From: Faecalimonas umbilicata
Lineage (GTDB): Bacteria; Bacillota; Clostridia; Lachnospirales; Lachnospiraceae
Reading direction: 5' to 3'
NCBI RefSeq assembly: GCF_004346095.1
Contig: NZ_SLZV01000020.1
Span: 1 to 64,000, forward strand
DNA: 64,000 bases
Shown here: piece by piece, positions 55,971-64,000 of the stretch
Numbering within the stretch: the stretch's first letter is position 1
Layout: the number at the start of each line of letters is the position of its first letter
Program-made: the position numbers and the translations under genes
Notes under the pieces: model-generated
Told to the model about the DNA's origin: nothing
The model's input: the letters and a program-made list of their open reading frames with translations, nothing else
The model's database searches: none

Positions 55971-57419
55971 CTACCTTCCGTCCTTATAATTAAAATCTGA
56001 CAAAGAGATATCCTTCTGCTTCTTCACGGTTTCTACAGATCGTTTCAGGTTCTCCTGCATCTGACTCGCGTAGTTTTTTAATTCTTTTTTGTAAATCTCT
56101 TTTCCAGAAAAAATAGAAGAGGCAATGTCACCAAAATCTGGAACAACCGGCTGGATCATACTGTAAACCAGCTCGATATTGCCATTTTCTGCCACCGGAT
56201 TCGGAACAGCAATGCTCTGCTCCATCGCATATTGATAATAACGTCTCATATGTTCATTCTCAATATCTTTTTCTCCGAGATCTCCTCGCACAGACACAAA
56301 TCCTCCCTGCGCCATCAGTTTTTTCTGATATTCATAAGAATAGAGATATTTTAAATATTCTGCCGCAATATCCGGGTGTTTACTGTTCGCTGAAATTCCC
56401 ATCCATCCCTTTGTAAATGGACGCAGTAGTTTCCCATCCGGAAGTTTTTCATTCACCGGAACTTTCATCACTCCGAAATCCAAATCCGGATTATCCTTCT
56501 CCCAAACTGGAATGCACCATGCTCCCTGCACAAGAAATGCTGCCTTGCCTTCTCCAAACAGCTTTCTTGCCTCCGGCGCTGTCAACGATGCTGTATCCGG
56601 ATGAAAACATCCTTTTTCATACAACTCTTGATAGAGGTCAAACGCTTGAACCACCTCAGGATCTGCAAATGTTGTCTGCTCTTTCTGCAAAAATACTTGT
56701 CCTGCCGGTCCTAATTTTGCTCCTCCTACTTCTGAAAAGGCACGAAGCTCAATATCCATACGATTTTTCTGTGCACCGCTTGCAACCATGCCGTAATACT
56801 TGCCATCTCCATTTTCCGTAACCTGCTCGCAGATTTGTCGAAGCTCCTCCCAGGTTACTTTCTCCGGATCAATCTCTGCCCCCACTTCTTCCAAGAGAGC
56901 CCGGTTATAAAATAAAAGTGCACTCGGAATGTCTACCGCTTCTGGAAGAAGATAGACATCTTCCCCTTTCATTGTAACATTTTCACATAGAAATTCCGGC
57001 TGGATCTGCGCAAAGAAATCTTCTTCCAAATATAGATTCATCGGAAGAAACCATCCCTCACTGACTGCCGTGGAAAACGTAACCGTAGACGGTAATGGAA
57101 ATAAGTCCGGAGCATCTCCTGCCCGAATTCCGGACAGCATCGTTTCATTAAACTGCGCCTGTGTCAGCGTCGTATAATTTACAGTGACATTTGGATGATC
57201 CTTCATAAACTGCTCATTCAATTTTTCTCTGGCATCTTTTGTACTGTCACTCCAGTCGACGATATTCAATACGACTTTTTCATCTTCCGGTGTCTTAATT
57301 TTTTCAAACTCTGCTTTCTGACTGCTGTTTCCTGCTTCCGGACTTACAACCTTTACTCCACCACAGCCAGTCATACCTATCAATGCTCCTGCCAACAGCA
57401 CTGCAATTCTTTTTCTCAT
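55971..57419 (-). CDS. extracellular sugar-binding lipoprotein of an ABC importer
   Basis: The 482-residue family 1 solute-binding protein has a lipobox (ALIGMTGC) near residue 18, then VLNIVDWSDSTKDAREKLNE and AGDAPDLFPLPS-like regions and KGWMGISANSKHPD, typical of CUT1 sugar importers. The ATG at 57419 follows AAAGGGA. It is the last gene of the carbohydrate operon. Confidence 0.9.
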   Translation of the reverse strand: MRKRIAVLLAGALIGMTGCGGVKVVSPEAGNSSQKAEFEKIKTPEDEKVVLNIVDWSDSTKDAREKLNEQFMKDHPNVTVNYTTLTQAQFNETMLSGIRAGDAPDLFPLPSTVTFSTAVSEGWFLPMNLYLEEDFFAQIQPEFLCENVTMKGEDVYLLPEAVDIPSALLFYNRALLEEVGAEIDPEKVTWEELRQICEQVTENGDGKYYGMVASGAQKNRMDIELRAFSEVGGAKLGPAGQVFLQKEQTTFADPEVVQAFDLYQELYEKGCFHPDTASLTAPEARKLFGEGKAAFLVQGAWCIPVWEKDNPDLDFGVMKVPVNEKLPDGKLLRPFTKGWMGISANSKHPDIAAEYLKYLYSYEYQKKLMAQGGFVSVRGDLGEKDIENEHMRRYYQYAMEQSIAVPNPVAENGNIELVYSMIQPVVPDFGDIASSIFSGKEIYKKELKNYASQMQENLKRSVETVKKQKDISLSDFNYKDGR

Positions 57420-57439
57420 ATGGCATCCCTTTCTTTCCG

Positions 57440-58243
57440 CTATTCTTTGACTGCCCCTGAAATTCCCTGGATAAAATATTTTTGGAATGTTACAAACAAC
57501 AATAGCATCGGAAGAATGGTAATACAAGCTCCCGCTGCAATACTTCCCCACTCCACAATATTTTCTCCCTGAAAAGAATACAGACCGACAGAAAGTGTAC
57601 GGATTTTCGGCTGATTCACAGACAAAATAAGTGGATACAGGAAAGAGTTCCATGTCCAGATTGATTGCGTGATCACTACGGTTCCGATCACCGGTCCCGC
57701 AAGCGGAAACATGATTCGGAAAAACACATCAAATTCACTTGCCCCTTCCAGCACTGCAGATTCTTCCAGCGCTTTTGGGATCGACTGAAAGAATTTTGAA
57801 AACAACAAAATAAAAATCACATGTCCACCACCGACTTCTGCCAAAATCAGCCCAATCAAAGAACTCTCGCAATGGAGCATCCGCAAAATCTGATACACCG
57901 GGATTGTAAAAAAGATTGTCGGGATTCCCATAGAAATCATCATCACCGTATAAATAATTTTTTTTGCCCGGAACTCAAAACAGCCCATAATATATCCCGC
58001 AAGCGCTGTAACTGCAAGAATCACAACAACCGAAACAACCGTCACAATCACCGTGTTCAGAAAATATCGGGAAAATTCCGCCTGCTCCCATGCATTTTGA
58101 AAATTTTGAAAGGTAGCACGATTGTCTGCAAACAACTCCAAAAAGGAATTCGTATTTTTACTGCTGAACGCGATCAACAACATCAGCAGGAATGGTGCAA
58201 GCCAGATTGCTGTGCTTACAAATAATAAAATTTTCTTTAACAT
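57440..58243 (-). CDS. CUT1 sugar ABC permease, MalG-like
   Basis: The 267-residue protein has six hydrophobic segments and the EAA loop EESAVLEGASEFDVFFRIMF near residue 180. It pairs with the MalF-like permease, whose frame overlaps by 7 nt. Start at 58243 (MLKKILLF) avoids a long overlap. Confidence 0.9.
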   Translation of the reverse strand: MLKKILLFVSTAIWLAPFLLMLLIAFSSKNTNSFLELFADNRATFQNFQNAWEQAEFSRYFLNTVIVTVVSVVVILAVTALAGYIMGCFEFRAKKIIYTVMMISMGIPTIFFTIPVYQILRMLHCESSLIGLILAEVGGGHVIFILLFSKFFQSIPKALEESAVLEGASEFDVFFRIMFPLAGPVIGTVVITQSIWTWNSFLYPLILSVNQPKIRTLSVGLYSFQGENIVEWGSIAAGACITILPMLLLFVTFQKYFIQGISGAVKE

Positions 58244-59130
58244 GCCTCTTTTCCTTCTTTCCACTTCTTTTGAAAGAATCGTATCAATCCACTGCACAAA
58301 ATCAAAAATACAAGACACATCACGACTGCCGCACTTGCATAGCTAAGTCTCGGCGCTCCAAACGAACTGGAAAATGCTGTCCTGTAAATATAAGTCGATA
58401 TCATATCTGTCGAAAAATAAGGGCCTCCACTCGTCAATGTCTGTATGATATCAAACATTTTCAAGGCATTTAAAAATGCCACGGAAGTAACCGTAAAGAT
58501 GACCGGCTTCATTGTCGGGATCAAAATGTAGCGGACAAACGCCGGTTCACTGGCTCCATCTACCTTAGATGCTTCAATTACTGCCGGAGATACCATCTGA
58601 AATCCTGCCATCCAGTAAATAAATAATGTCCCTGTCTCTTTCCATACAGATACAAGGATAATCATTAAAAATGCCCACTTAGGTTCTGTCAGCCATTCAA
58701 TCTTCTCAAGACCAACACCGCTGATGACCGTATTGACAAATCCATCATAGCTGAAAATACTTTTCATCAGAATACCAATCGTAGCAGAAGTTGCTACGAT
58801 TGGCATGATAAATACTAGGCGGACCATTTTTTTCTTTTTAAATGTATTATACTCTACAAGATAAGCAAGGAAGAACGATACTGTTACCTGAAAAAAAGTT
58901 CCTGCCACTGCATACAATACACTGTTTTTCACTGCGTTCCAAAACAAACCATCTCCCAGGACTTCTACATAATTGTCCAGCCCTACAAAATTTGCCGTTT
59001 TTGTAATTCCATTCCAATTCAACATGGAATAAAACAGATTCAGGAGCAATGGATATAACTGAAATACTGCATACAGAAAAAGTAGTGGCAGCAAAAATGT
59101 TACAATGATTTTTTTATGGTCTCTTTTCAT
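58237..59130 (-). CDS. CUT1 sugar ABC permease, MalF-like
   Basis: The 297-residue protein has six hydrophobic segments and the EAA loop VIEASKVDGASEPAFVRYIL near residue 210. It forms the transmembrane pore with the MalG-like protein. The ATPase (MsmX-like) is not encoded here. Confidence 0.9.
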   Translation of the reverse strand: MKRDHKKIIVTFLLPLLFLYAVFQLYPLLLNLFYSMLNWNGITKTANFVGLDNYVEVLGDGLFWNAVKNSVLYAVAGTFFQVTVSFFLAYLVEYNTFKKKKMVRLVFIMPIVATSATIGILMKSIFSYDGFVNTVISGVGLEKIEWLTEPKWAFLMIILVSVWKETGTLFIYWMAGFQMVSPAVIEASKVDGASEPAFVRYILIPTMKPVIFTVTSVAFLNALKMFDIIQTLTSGGPYFSTDMISTYIYRTAFSSSFGAPRLSYASAAVVMCLVFLILCSGLIRFFQKKWKEGKEAC

Positions 59131-59166
59131 ATTCGCTCACCTTATCACAAAAGGACTTTTACCCTT

Positions 59167-61047
59167 TTACAACTTGAATCCTGCATAATTCTTGGCTACC
59201 TCAATAACACGGTACACATCCAGATTTTGTTGGAATGCCATTTCATTTCTGCGAATGAAGTCAAGTACATCTCTCCACATACGCTGTGCTTCTGTATGTT
59301 TTCCTGCACTGATCAAACGGAGTGCCTCTGCCATCTTCATCACATATTCTCTGTGGTATCCTAACTGTTTCCACTCCTGCTTTTGAAGACCATCTCTTTT
59401 AGCTGTATTTGCCTCGATCACCGGAAGCATCTCCTCTGCGAGATTTACACACACTTCATATCTTGCTGACAGAACTGGATTTAATCTCTCACCGATTGCG
59501 TTGAAATAATCGCAGGAAGAATATGCAGAAAGATTTTCCAGATAAGTGATCACTTCTTTCCAATTTTCTCCGTACATGCTGCTGAAGTATTCTTCCTTCA
59601 GCTCTTCGTAATCGCGTGTATTGTTCCAGAGCATCTGTCCCATAACATAGTTCGGGAAGTTATGCGGAAATCCTGCCCGAAGTTCCTGACAGCTGATATA
59701 TCCGTTTAACTGCAGGTTTTTCAGGAAATGAATATCGCGGTAGATCACATGACTGATCTTCATATAGCCAAGGTCTCCATAATGTGCTCTTCCAAGCGGA
59801 TAATCATATACGAAGCTGTCTCCGTCAAACATCTTCTTCCACGCAAAGAGATAAGAAAGATTCTCTTCTAATGAATTTGGAAGCACGATCTTATTTCTTA
59901 CATATGCCTTCGGTTCCGGAACATCTGTTTCGTAATTGACATCTTCATAACTCATTTCAAATGTACGCGTGATCGGCGCAAACATCATTGTAAATCTCTC
60001 TGGATTTTTGAGTTTTTCTTTCTCTGGCGCAAACAACAGTTCATGGTACAACAAGAAACAAATCTTTGTATCCAGACCTTCTTTCGTCAGCGCTTCATCC
60101 AGCTGATTTAAAATGCGAACATACTGATCTGATGGAAGATCTTTTTGACAGTGCTCACATTCACAGATATTATTTCTTGCATCGGAAAGCCATACATGCA
60201 GATAATCTACATCTCTTCTTTCTTTTGCATAATTGACGATCAGTTCTACCATCTTGTTTCCGACTTCCGGATTTGCAAAGTCAAGACTTGTCAAGATCGG
60301 CGCTGTATCAAACAGCTCTCTTTTTCCATTTAATTCTGCCACAAGATGTTTTTTCTCTTCCGGAAGGGTAAGACCTGATTCCCATCCATACTTTGAAGAA
60401 TATCCGAGCACTTCCCCAGTCCATCCATGACCTACACGATGATGCACAATTCCTCTGATCTTCATCTCCCGATCGATCCGATCGCTCATCTCCTGAGCAA
60501 TTTCTGTATTGAACGGTTCTTTTTCTGCATATGGATTAAATTCATGTTCATACCATCTCTTAAAGAATGAGTATGGATTTTCAAACTGGATAAAGAACGT
60601 ATTCATTCCAATCTTCGGAAGCCAGTCGATAAAATCTCTCAGATTCTCATAAGAATCTGCTCCTTCAATGCAGACTCCTCTGTGTCGGAAACTTGCCGTC
60701 TCCTCAATAGAGATTTCCTTTTCTGCCCAGTCGTTTTCAGAAAGAACTTGGAAGAATTCATTCTTTCTGCCCGGACGAAGATATCTCACGCCAAATTCAT
60801 GGAAAAGACGATACACGGCAATCAGTACTCCCACTTGAGAATCTGCCTGAATCTTTCCCTTTCCTCCGTGTAGTTCGATACAGATATGGTCCATATCTGT
60901 ATCTTCTTTTTCCACGATCACTTTCAGATCTGCATCTTGCTCAGATGCTTTTTCTGCCTGCATTTGTAATACTGCCTCAAAATAATGCTGCATCTCTGCA
61001 TGAAGAAATTCCTGCTCTTCTGTCTGATACCAAATTTTTATACTCAT
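59167..61047 (-). CDS. DUF4838 family protein, probable glycoside hydrolase
   Basis: The 626-residue protein has an N-terminal domain like GH20 N-terminal domains and a DUF4838 core (HVWLSDARNNICECEHCQKD near residue 285). No signal peptide is visible, so it probably acts in the cytoplasm on imported sugar. It shares its start with the EIIC stop (1-nt overlap), suggesting coupled translation. Confidence 0.75.
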   Translation of the reverse strand: MSIKIWYQTEEQEFLHAEMQHYFEAVLQMQAEKASEQDADLKVIVEKEDTDMDHICIELHGGKGKIQADSQVGVLIAVYRLFHEFGVRYLRPGRKNEFFQVLSENDWAEKEISIEETASFRHRGVCIEGADSYENLRDFIDWLPKIGMNTFFIQFENPYSFFKRWYEHEFNPYAEKEPFNTEIAQEMSDRIDREMKIRGIVHHRVGHGWTGEVLGYSSKYGWESGLTLPEEKKHLVAELNGKRELFDTAPILTSLDFANPEVGNKMVELIVNYAKERRDVDYLHVWLSDARNNICECEHCQKDLPSDQYVRILNQLDEALTKEGLDTKICFLLYHELLFAPEKEKLKNPERFTMMFAPITRTFEMSYEDVNYETDVPEPKAYVRNKIVLPNSLEENLSYLFAWKKMFDGDSFVYDYPLGRAHYGDLGYMKISHVIYRDIHFLKNLQLNGYISCQELRAGFPHNFPNYVMGQMLWNNTRDYEELKEEYFSSMYGENWKEVITYLENLSAYSSCDYFNAIGERLNPVLSARYEVCVNLAEEMLPVIEANTAKRDGLQKQEWKQLGYHREYVMKMAEALRLISAGKHTEAQRMWRDVLDFIRRNEMAFQQNLDVYRVIEVAKNYAGFKL

Positions 61048-62327
61048 TAGTTTGCACCTTCTTTTTCTTTCAATAAGTTTCTCTTATCTGCCGCTTTGAA
61101 AAACGGGTAATAGATAACAAAGGACACAATCACAAGCACGATCTGTAATACCGCACCTCTCCAGCTTCCTGTCGCTAAAAATCCTCCGATGATCGGTGGT
61201 GTTGTCCAAGGAAGTGTTACACCTGTTGTATAAGGAACAAGATTTGTCAGCATTGCTACATATGTAATTACTGCATTGATAACTGGTGTCAGTACAAACG
61301 GAATCAACATGATTGGGTTTAATACTGTTGGGAAGGTAAATAAAATTGCTGTGTTAATATTAAATAATGCTGGAATACCAGATACTTTTCCAAGTGTTTT
61401 GTATTCTTTGCTCTTGCTGAAAAACATCAGGCAAAGTGCCAGACCGATTGTCGCACCGCCCCCTCCAATATACACAAACAGATCCATAAACGGCGCTGTT
61501 ACGATATTTGGAAGAACTTCTCCTGCTGCCTGAGCGATACGGTTTGCATCTGCATACTGGATCCAAAGAGGATTCATAACTGCTCCGACTACCTGTCCAC
61601 CATTGACACCACAGAACCAGAACAGAGAATTTAATAATACTGCAACGAATGTTCCCGGCAATGTACTTGCAATCAATCCTAATGGTTTTCCTACTACAAT
61701 AGAAAGAATTGCATTTAAACTTCCAAGTCCTGTCGCTTCAATTACTTTTAATACAACTGCAAAAAATGTTAAAATTACGATTCCCGGAATCAATGCAGAA
61801 AATGATTTACTTACTACATCCGGAACACCTGCCGGCATTTTAATCGCAATATTCTTTTGGATAAACCAGCGATAAATTTCCGCTGAAATCATAGCTACAA
61901 CAATTGCTGCAAAAATTCCTTTTCCACCTAACATTCCATAAGGAATTCCAACTGCTCCGTCTTCTGCTGCCAGTGGCGGTGTCATCAGAAGAAATGCTCC
62001 CAACGAAATTACACCTGCTGACGGACCGTCAGTTCCATACGATTCTGACAGACGATACGCGATTCCAAATGCTGTTACAAGCGCCATCAAGCCGAATGAG
62101 TTATTTGCCATTGTGTTTAAAAGAACATCCAGATTCCAATGAGAATGCAGCCATGCAGTCCATGCCTGTATCGGGAAATCTTTTATCAAAACAAAGAATG
62201 ATCCCAATAATACCAATGGCATTGCCATCATAATTCCCTCTCTCAGAGCTTTTAAATGTCTCTGTTTTCCAATCCGCTCTCCGAGCGGAGCGAGTTTTCC
62301 CTCTAAAAATGCTAAAATACGATTCAT
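61047..62327 (-). CDS. PTS EIIC, lactose/cellobiose family
   Basis: The 426-residue membrane protein has about ten hydrophobic segments and CelB-like regions (ALREGIMMAMPLVLLGS; WTTPPIIGGFLATGSWRG). It transports a beta-glycoside-type sugar, which EIIA/EIIB proteins encoded elsewhere would phosphorylate. It is the first gene of the operon divergent from the ROK regulator. Confidence 0.9.
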   Translation of the reverse strand: MNRILAFLEGKLAPLGERIGKQRHLKALREGIMMAMPLVLLGSFFVLIKDFPIQAWTAWLHSHWNLDVLLNTMANNSFGLMALVTAFGIAYRLSESYGTDGPSAGVISLGAFLLMTPPLAAEDGAVGIPYGMLGGKGIFAAIVVAMISAEIYRWFIQKNIAIKMPAGVPDVVSKSFSALIPGIVILTFFAVVLKVIEATGLGSLNAILSIVVGKPLGLIASTLPGTFVAVLLNSLFWFCGVNGGQVVGAVMNPLWIQYADANRIAQAAGEVLPNIVTAPFMDLFVYIGGGGATIGLALCLMFFSKSKEYKTLGKVSGIPALFNINTAILFTFPTVLNPIMLIPFVLTPVINAVITYVAMLTNLVPYTTGVTLPWTTPPIIGGFLATGSWRGAVLQIVLVIVSFVIYYPFFKAADKRNLLKEKEGAN

Positions 62328-62344
62328 AGCAACCTCCGTTTTTA

Positions 62345-62415
62345 TTTATTTTTTATAAATATATATTATACTATTCGACAGCATTTGTAAAGTTTTATTT
62401 TATTTTTTATAAATA
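62345..62415. promoter_or_regulatory. paired AT-rich operator candidates around the EIIC promoter
   Basis: TTTATTTTTTATAAATA occurs at 62345-62361 and 62399-62415, 54 bp apart. Between them the minus strand shows TTTACA and TAATAT about 17 bp apart. Binding by the adjacent ROK protein would be expected here. The rest of 62328-62597 shows no gene. Confidence 0.6.
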
Positions 62416-62597
62416 AAATTCTTTTTTTGTCTAATTTACCACGAAATTAGCATTTTTATCCGCTCTTTTTTAGATTACAGTGATTTCTTATGGCAAAAAC
62501 TTCCTTTGCGTGATAAAATAGAAACAAATCACATCGATATGACAGTCATTTTATCTTACTTATTTATTTTCGATAAAGAAAGGATTGTATTTTATTT

Positions 62598-63803
62598 ATG
62601 TATAAAAAGAAATCAGATGTTTACAGTCAGCATGTCTCTTCTGTTTTGGAATTTATTTACCGAAAACAGAAAACCTCACGAATCGAAATCGCTAACGCAA
62701 CCGGTCTGACTCCCGCGTTGATGACAGAGATTACCGGAGACCTTAAAAGCCAGAATTTAATCGTCGAAATCGGTGACGAGATCAGCAACGCACCCGGCTC
62801 CGGCAGAAAGCGGAAGCTTCTTACTTTAAATGCTTCTGCAGGATATCTGATCGGGATTGAACTAAATATGAGAGGAATCTTTTTCGTGATAACAGATCTC
62901 TCTGGAAAGGTGATCACAGAAGCTTGCGAAACTTTTTCGTCCTACGATGTCAATAATATCAATTCAGAAATTGTTCTACAGTTGAATCTGCTGCTCAAAA
63001 AAGTGGATCCTTCGAAAATATTCGGAGCGGGGATTGCCATTCCGGGACATTTCGATTATGACTCACAGACGATCATCTCCAACAATCCTCTTTGGAAAGC
63101 GTTTAATTTAAAAGAAATTTCAGTATATTTTCCATTTCCATTCATCGTCAACAACAATGTAGAATGTATGTCTCTTGGAGAATATCTGTTTCAAGCCAAA
63201 AATTCTCCGGACAAGTTTTTGTTCTATCATATCGGTCATGGTCTGTTTTGTTCCTTTTTCAATGCAGAGCAGTTGGGGGTAAAAAATAACTATTATATTG
63301 GTGAAGTCGGTCACACGGTTGTAGATATCAATGGCCCTCTCTGTGAATGCGGCAAACGCGGATGCCTTCAGACTTATATTTCCGAATCATGGCTGATCAA
63401 AAATGCGAGATTTCTGTTTCACCAGTCTTCTTCCAGCATTTTCAGAAGCCTTGTAGATAACGCAGAGGCAATCGACATCGATACAGTGATCAAAGCCTAT
63501 GAACTCGGCGATCCTTATTTTAACACGCAGATCGACCTCGGTATCCGCCTTTTAAGTGTATCCGTCGCAAACACTCTGATCATTCAAGACATCGATAAAA
63601 TATACTTAAACAGCAGGCTGTTCCGGCACGATTCCTTCCAAAATCAGCTGACCGCTCTGATTCAGGAACAATTAAATTTTATCCCGACCAAACGGAATAT
63701 CGAAATTGAAATTACTCAATTCGATGATTATCGCGGAGCAATCGGCGCCTGCGCACTTGCTTCTTTTGCATTTTTGATCAAGAATAAACATTTTGATATT
63801 TAA
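62598..63803 (+). CDS. ROK family transcriptional regulator (NagC/XylR-like)
   Basis: The 401-residue protein has an N-terminal winged helix (SRIEIANATGLTPALMTEIT), then the ROK fold with GAGIAIPGHFD near residue 155, GEVGHTVV near residue 245 and the zinc motif CECGKRGCLQTY. The gene is divergent from the PTS/ABC operon and probably represses it until a sugar ligand binds. It is one of few plus-strand genes. Confidence 0.93.
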   Translation: MYKKKSDVYSQHVSSVLEFIYRKQKTSRIEIANATGLTPALMTEITGDLKSQNLIVEIGDEISNAPGSGRKRKLLTLNASAGYLIGIELNMRGIFFVITDLSGKVITEACETFSSYDVNNINSEIVLQLNLLLKKVDPSKIFGAGIAIPGHFDYDSQTIISNNPLWKAFNLKEISVYFPFPFIVNNNVECMSLGEYLFQAKNSPDKFLFYHIGHGLFCSFFNAEQLGVKNNYYIGEVGHTVVDINGPLCECGKRGCLQTYISESWLIKNARFLFHQSSSSIFRSLVDNAEAIDIDTVIKAYELGDPYFNTQIDLGIRLLSVSVANTLIIQDIDKIYLNSRLFRHDSFQNQLTALIQEQLNFIPTKRNIEIEITQFDDYRGAIGACALASFAFLIKNKHFDI

Positions 63804-63821
63804 AAACTTCTTTTCACAAAA

Positions 63822-63880
63822 TAGAGGAAGCTATCCCTATCCGGTATTTTTTATCCCGAACGGATCCGCTTCCTCCATAG
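63822..63880. terminator. convergent terminator hairpin
   Basis: AGAGGAAGC and GCTTCCTC pair across a loop that carries ATCC-rich sequence. It lies between the convergent ROK and GNAT genes. Confidence 0.7.
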
Positions 63881-63892
63881 AAATTGCTTCCA

Positions 63893-64000
63893 CTATAAAC
63901 TTATATCTTTTATCAGAAAAAGTTCCATCGGCTGTGCATACTTCGGAATATCAATGACAAACCCTCCACAATCTTTATATCCCATTTTTCTATAAAAATG
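63893..64000 (-). CDS. partial GNAT-like acetyltransferase, C-terminal end
   Basis: The edge frame reads HFYRKMGYKDCGGFVIDIP and continues to KDISL. FYRKMGYK is the typical last helix and strand of GNAT N-acetyltransferases. Only 35 residues are visible, so the substrate cannot be told. Confidence 0.7.
   Translation of the reverse strand, partial: HFYRKMGYKDCGGFVIDIPKYAQPMELFLIKDISL

Noticed and set aside
1-64000. CRISPR arrays and tRNA/rRNA genes
   Set aside because: No regularly spaced repeats of CRISPR type and no recognisable tRNA or rRNA sequence were seen by eye.

Overview
This looks like about 46.5 kb of an integrative conjugative element (ICE) next to about 17 kb of chromosome from a low-GC Firmicute, most likely a gut Lachnospiraceae member. 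The evidence is strong AGGAGG-type ribosome binding sites throughout, an rpsB-tsf operon, an apparent tryptophan T-box, class III ribonucleotide reductase genes and a Tn1549-like transfer module. Almost everything is on the minus strand, so operons read from high to low coordinates. No rRNA, tRNA or CRISPR array was seen.

Positions 1-46.9 kb are the ICE. At its high-coordinate end is cargo: an AbiTii protein with a membrane-tailed partner, and a DinG-like helicase. Then follow ParA/ParB, a VaFE-repeat surface adhesin frameshifted by a 23-bp duplication, and a giant SNF2-helicase/N6-methylase gene. Further left are an AbiL-like AAA ATPase + RloB cassette with a third unknown gene, a DUF3991/TOPRIM protein, a candidate oriT, the relaxosome (DUF5688, MobC, relaxase, PcfB, ArdC-like) and the mating-pore genes (VirD4, Maff2, TrbL/VirB6-like, PrgI, VirB4, a lysozyme/CHAP hydrolase). 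MmcQ/YjbR and a truncated response regulator sit at the window edge. No ICE integrase is visible.

Positions 19206-30205 are a second mobile element of about 11.0 kb nested inside the ICE helicase gene. It carries a large serine recombinase, MobV relaxase with a recognisable oriT, ParB and RepA-like proteins, three small sigma-like factors, TnpV and the ribosomal protection gene tet(O) with its leader. It entered at a GA dinucleotide and split helicase motif VI. Precise excision (11,001 bp) would restore the reading frame. A second TnpV-like protein is encoded out of frame inside the helicase gene itself, with its own strong ribosome binding site.

Positions 46.9-64 kb are chromosomal. They hold tsf and rpsB, dut, nrdD-nrdG behind paired NrdR-like boxes, and a TrpXYZ-like ABC importer behind a T-box with apparent Trp specifier. 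A carbohydrate operon (PTS EIIC, DUF4838 protein, two CUT1 permeases, sugar-binding lipoprotein) is divergent from a ROK regulator, and a partial GNAT gene lies at the edge.

The most unusual signals are the overprinted tnpV-like gene, the shared short motif linking the AbiTii protein to its membrane-tailed partner, the nested insertion exactly in helicase motif VI, and the 23-bp duplication that switches the adhesin out of frame.
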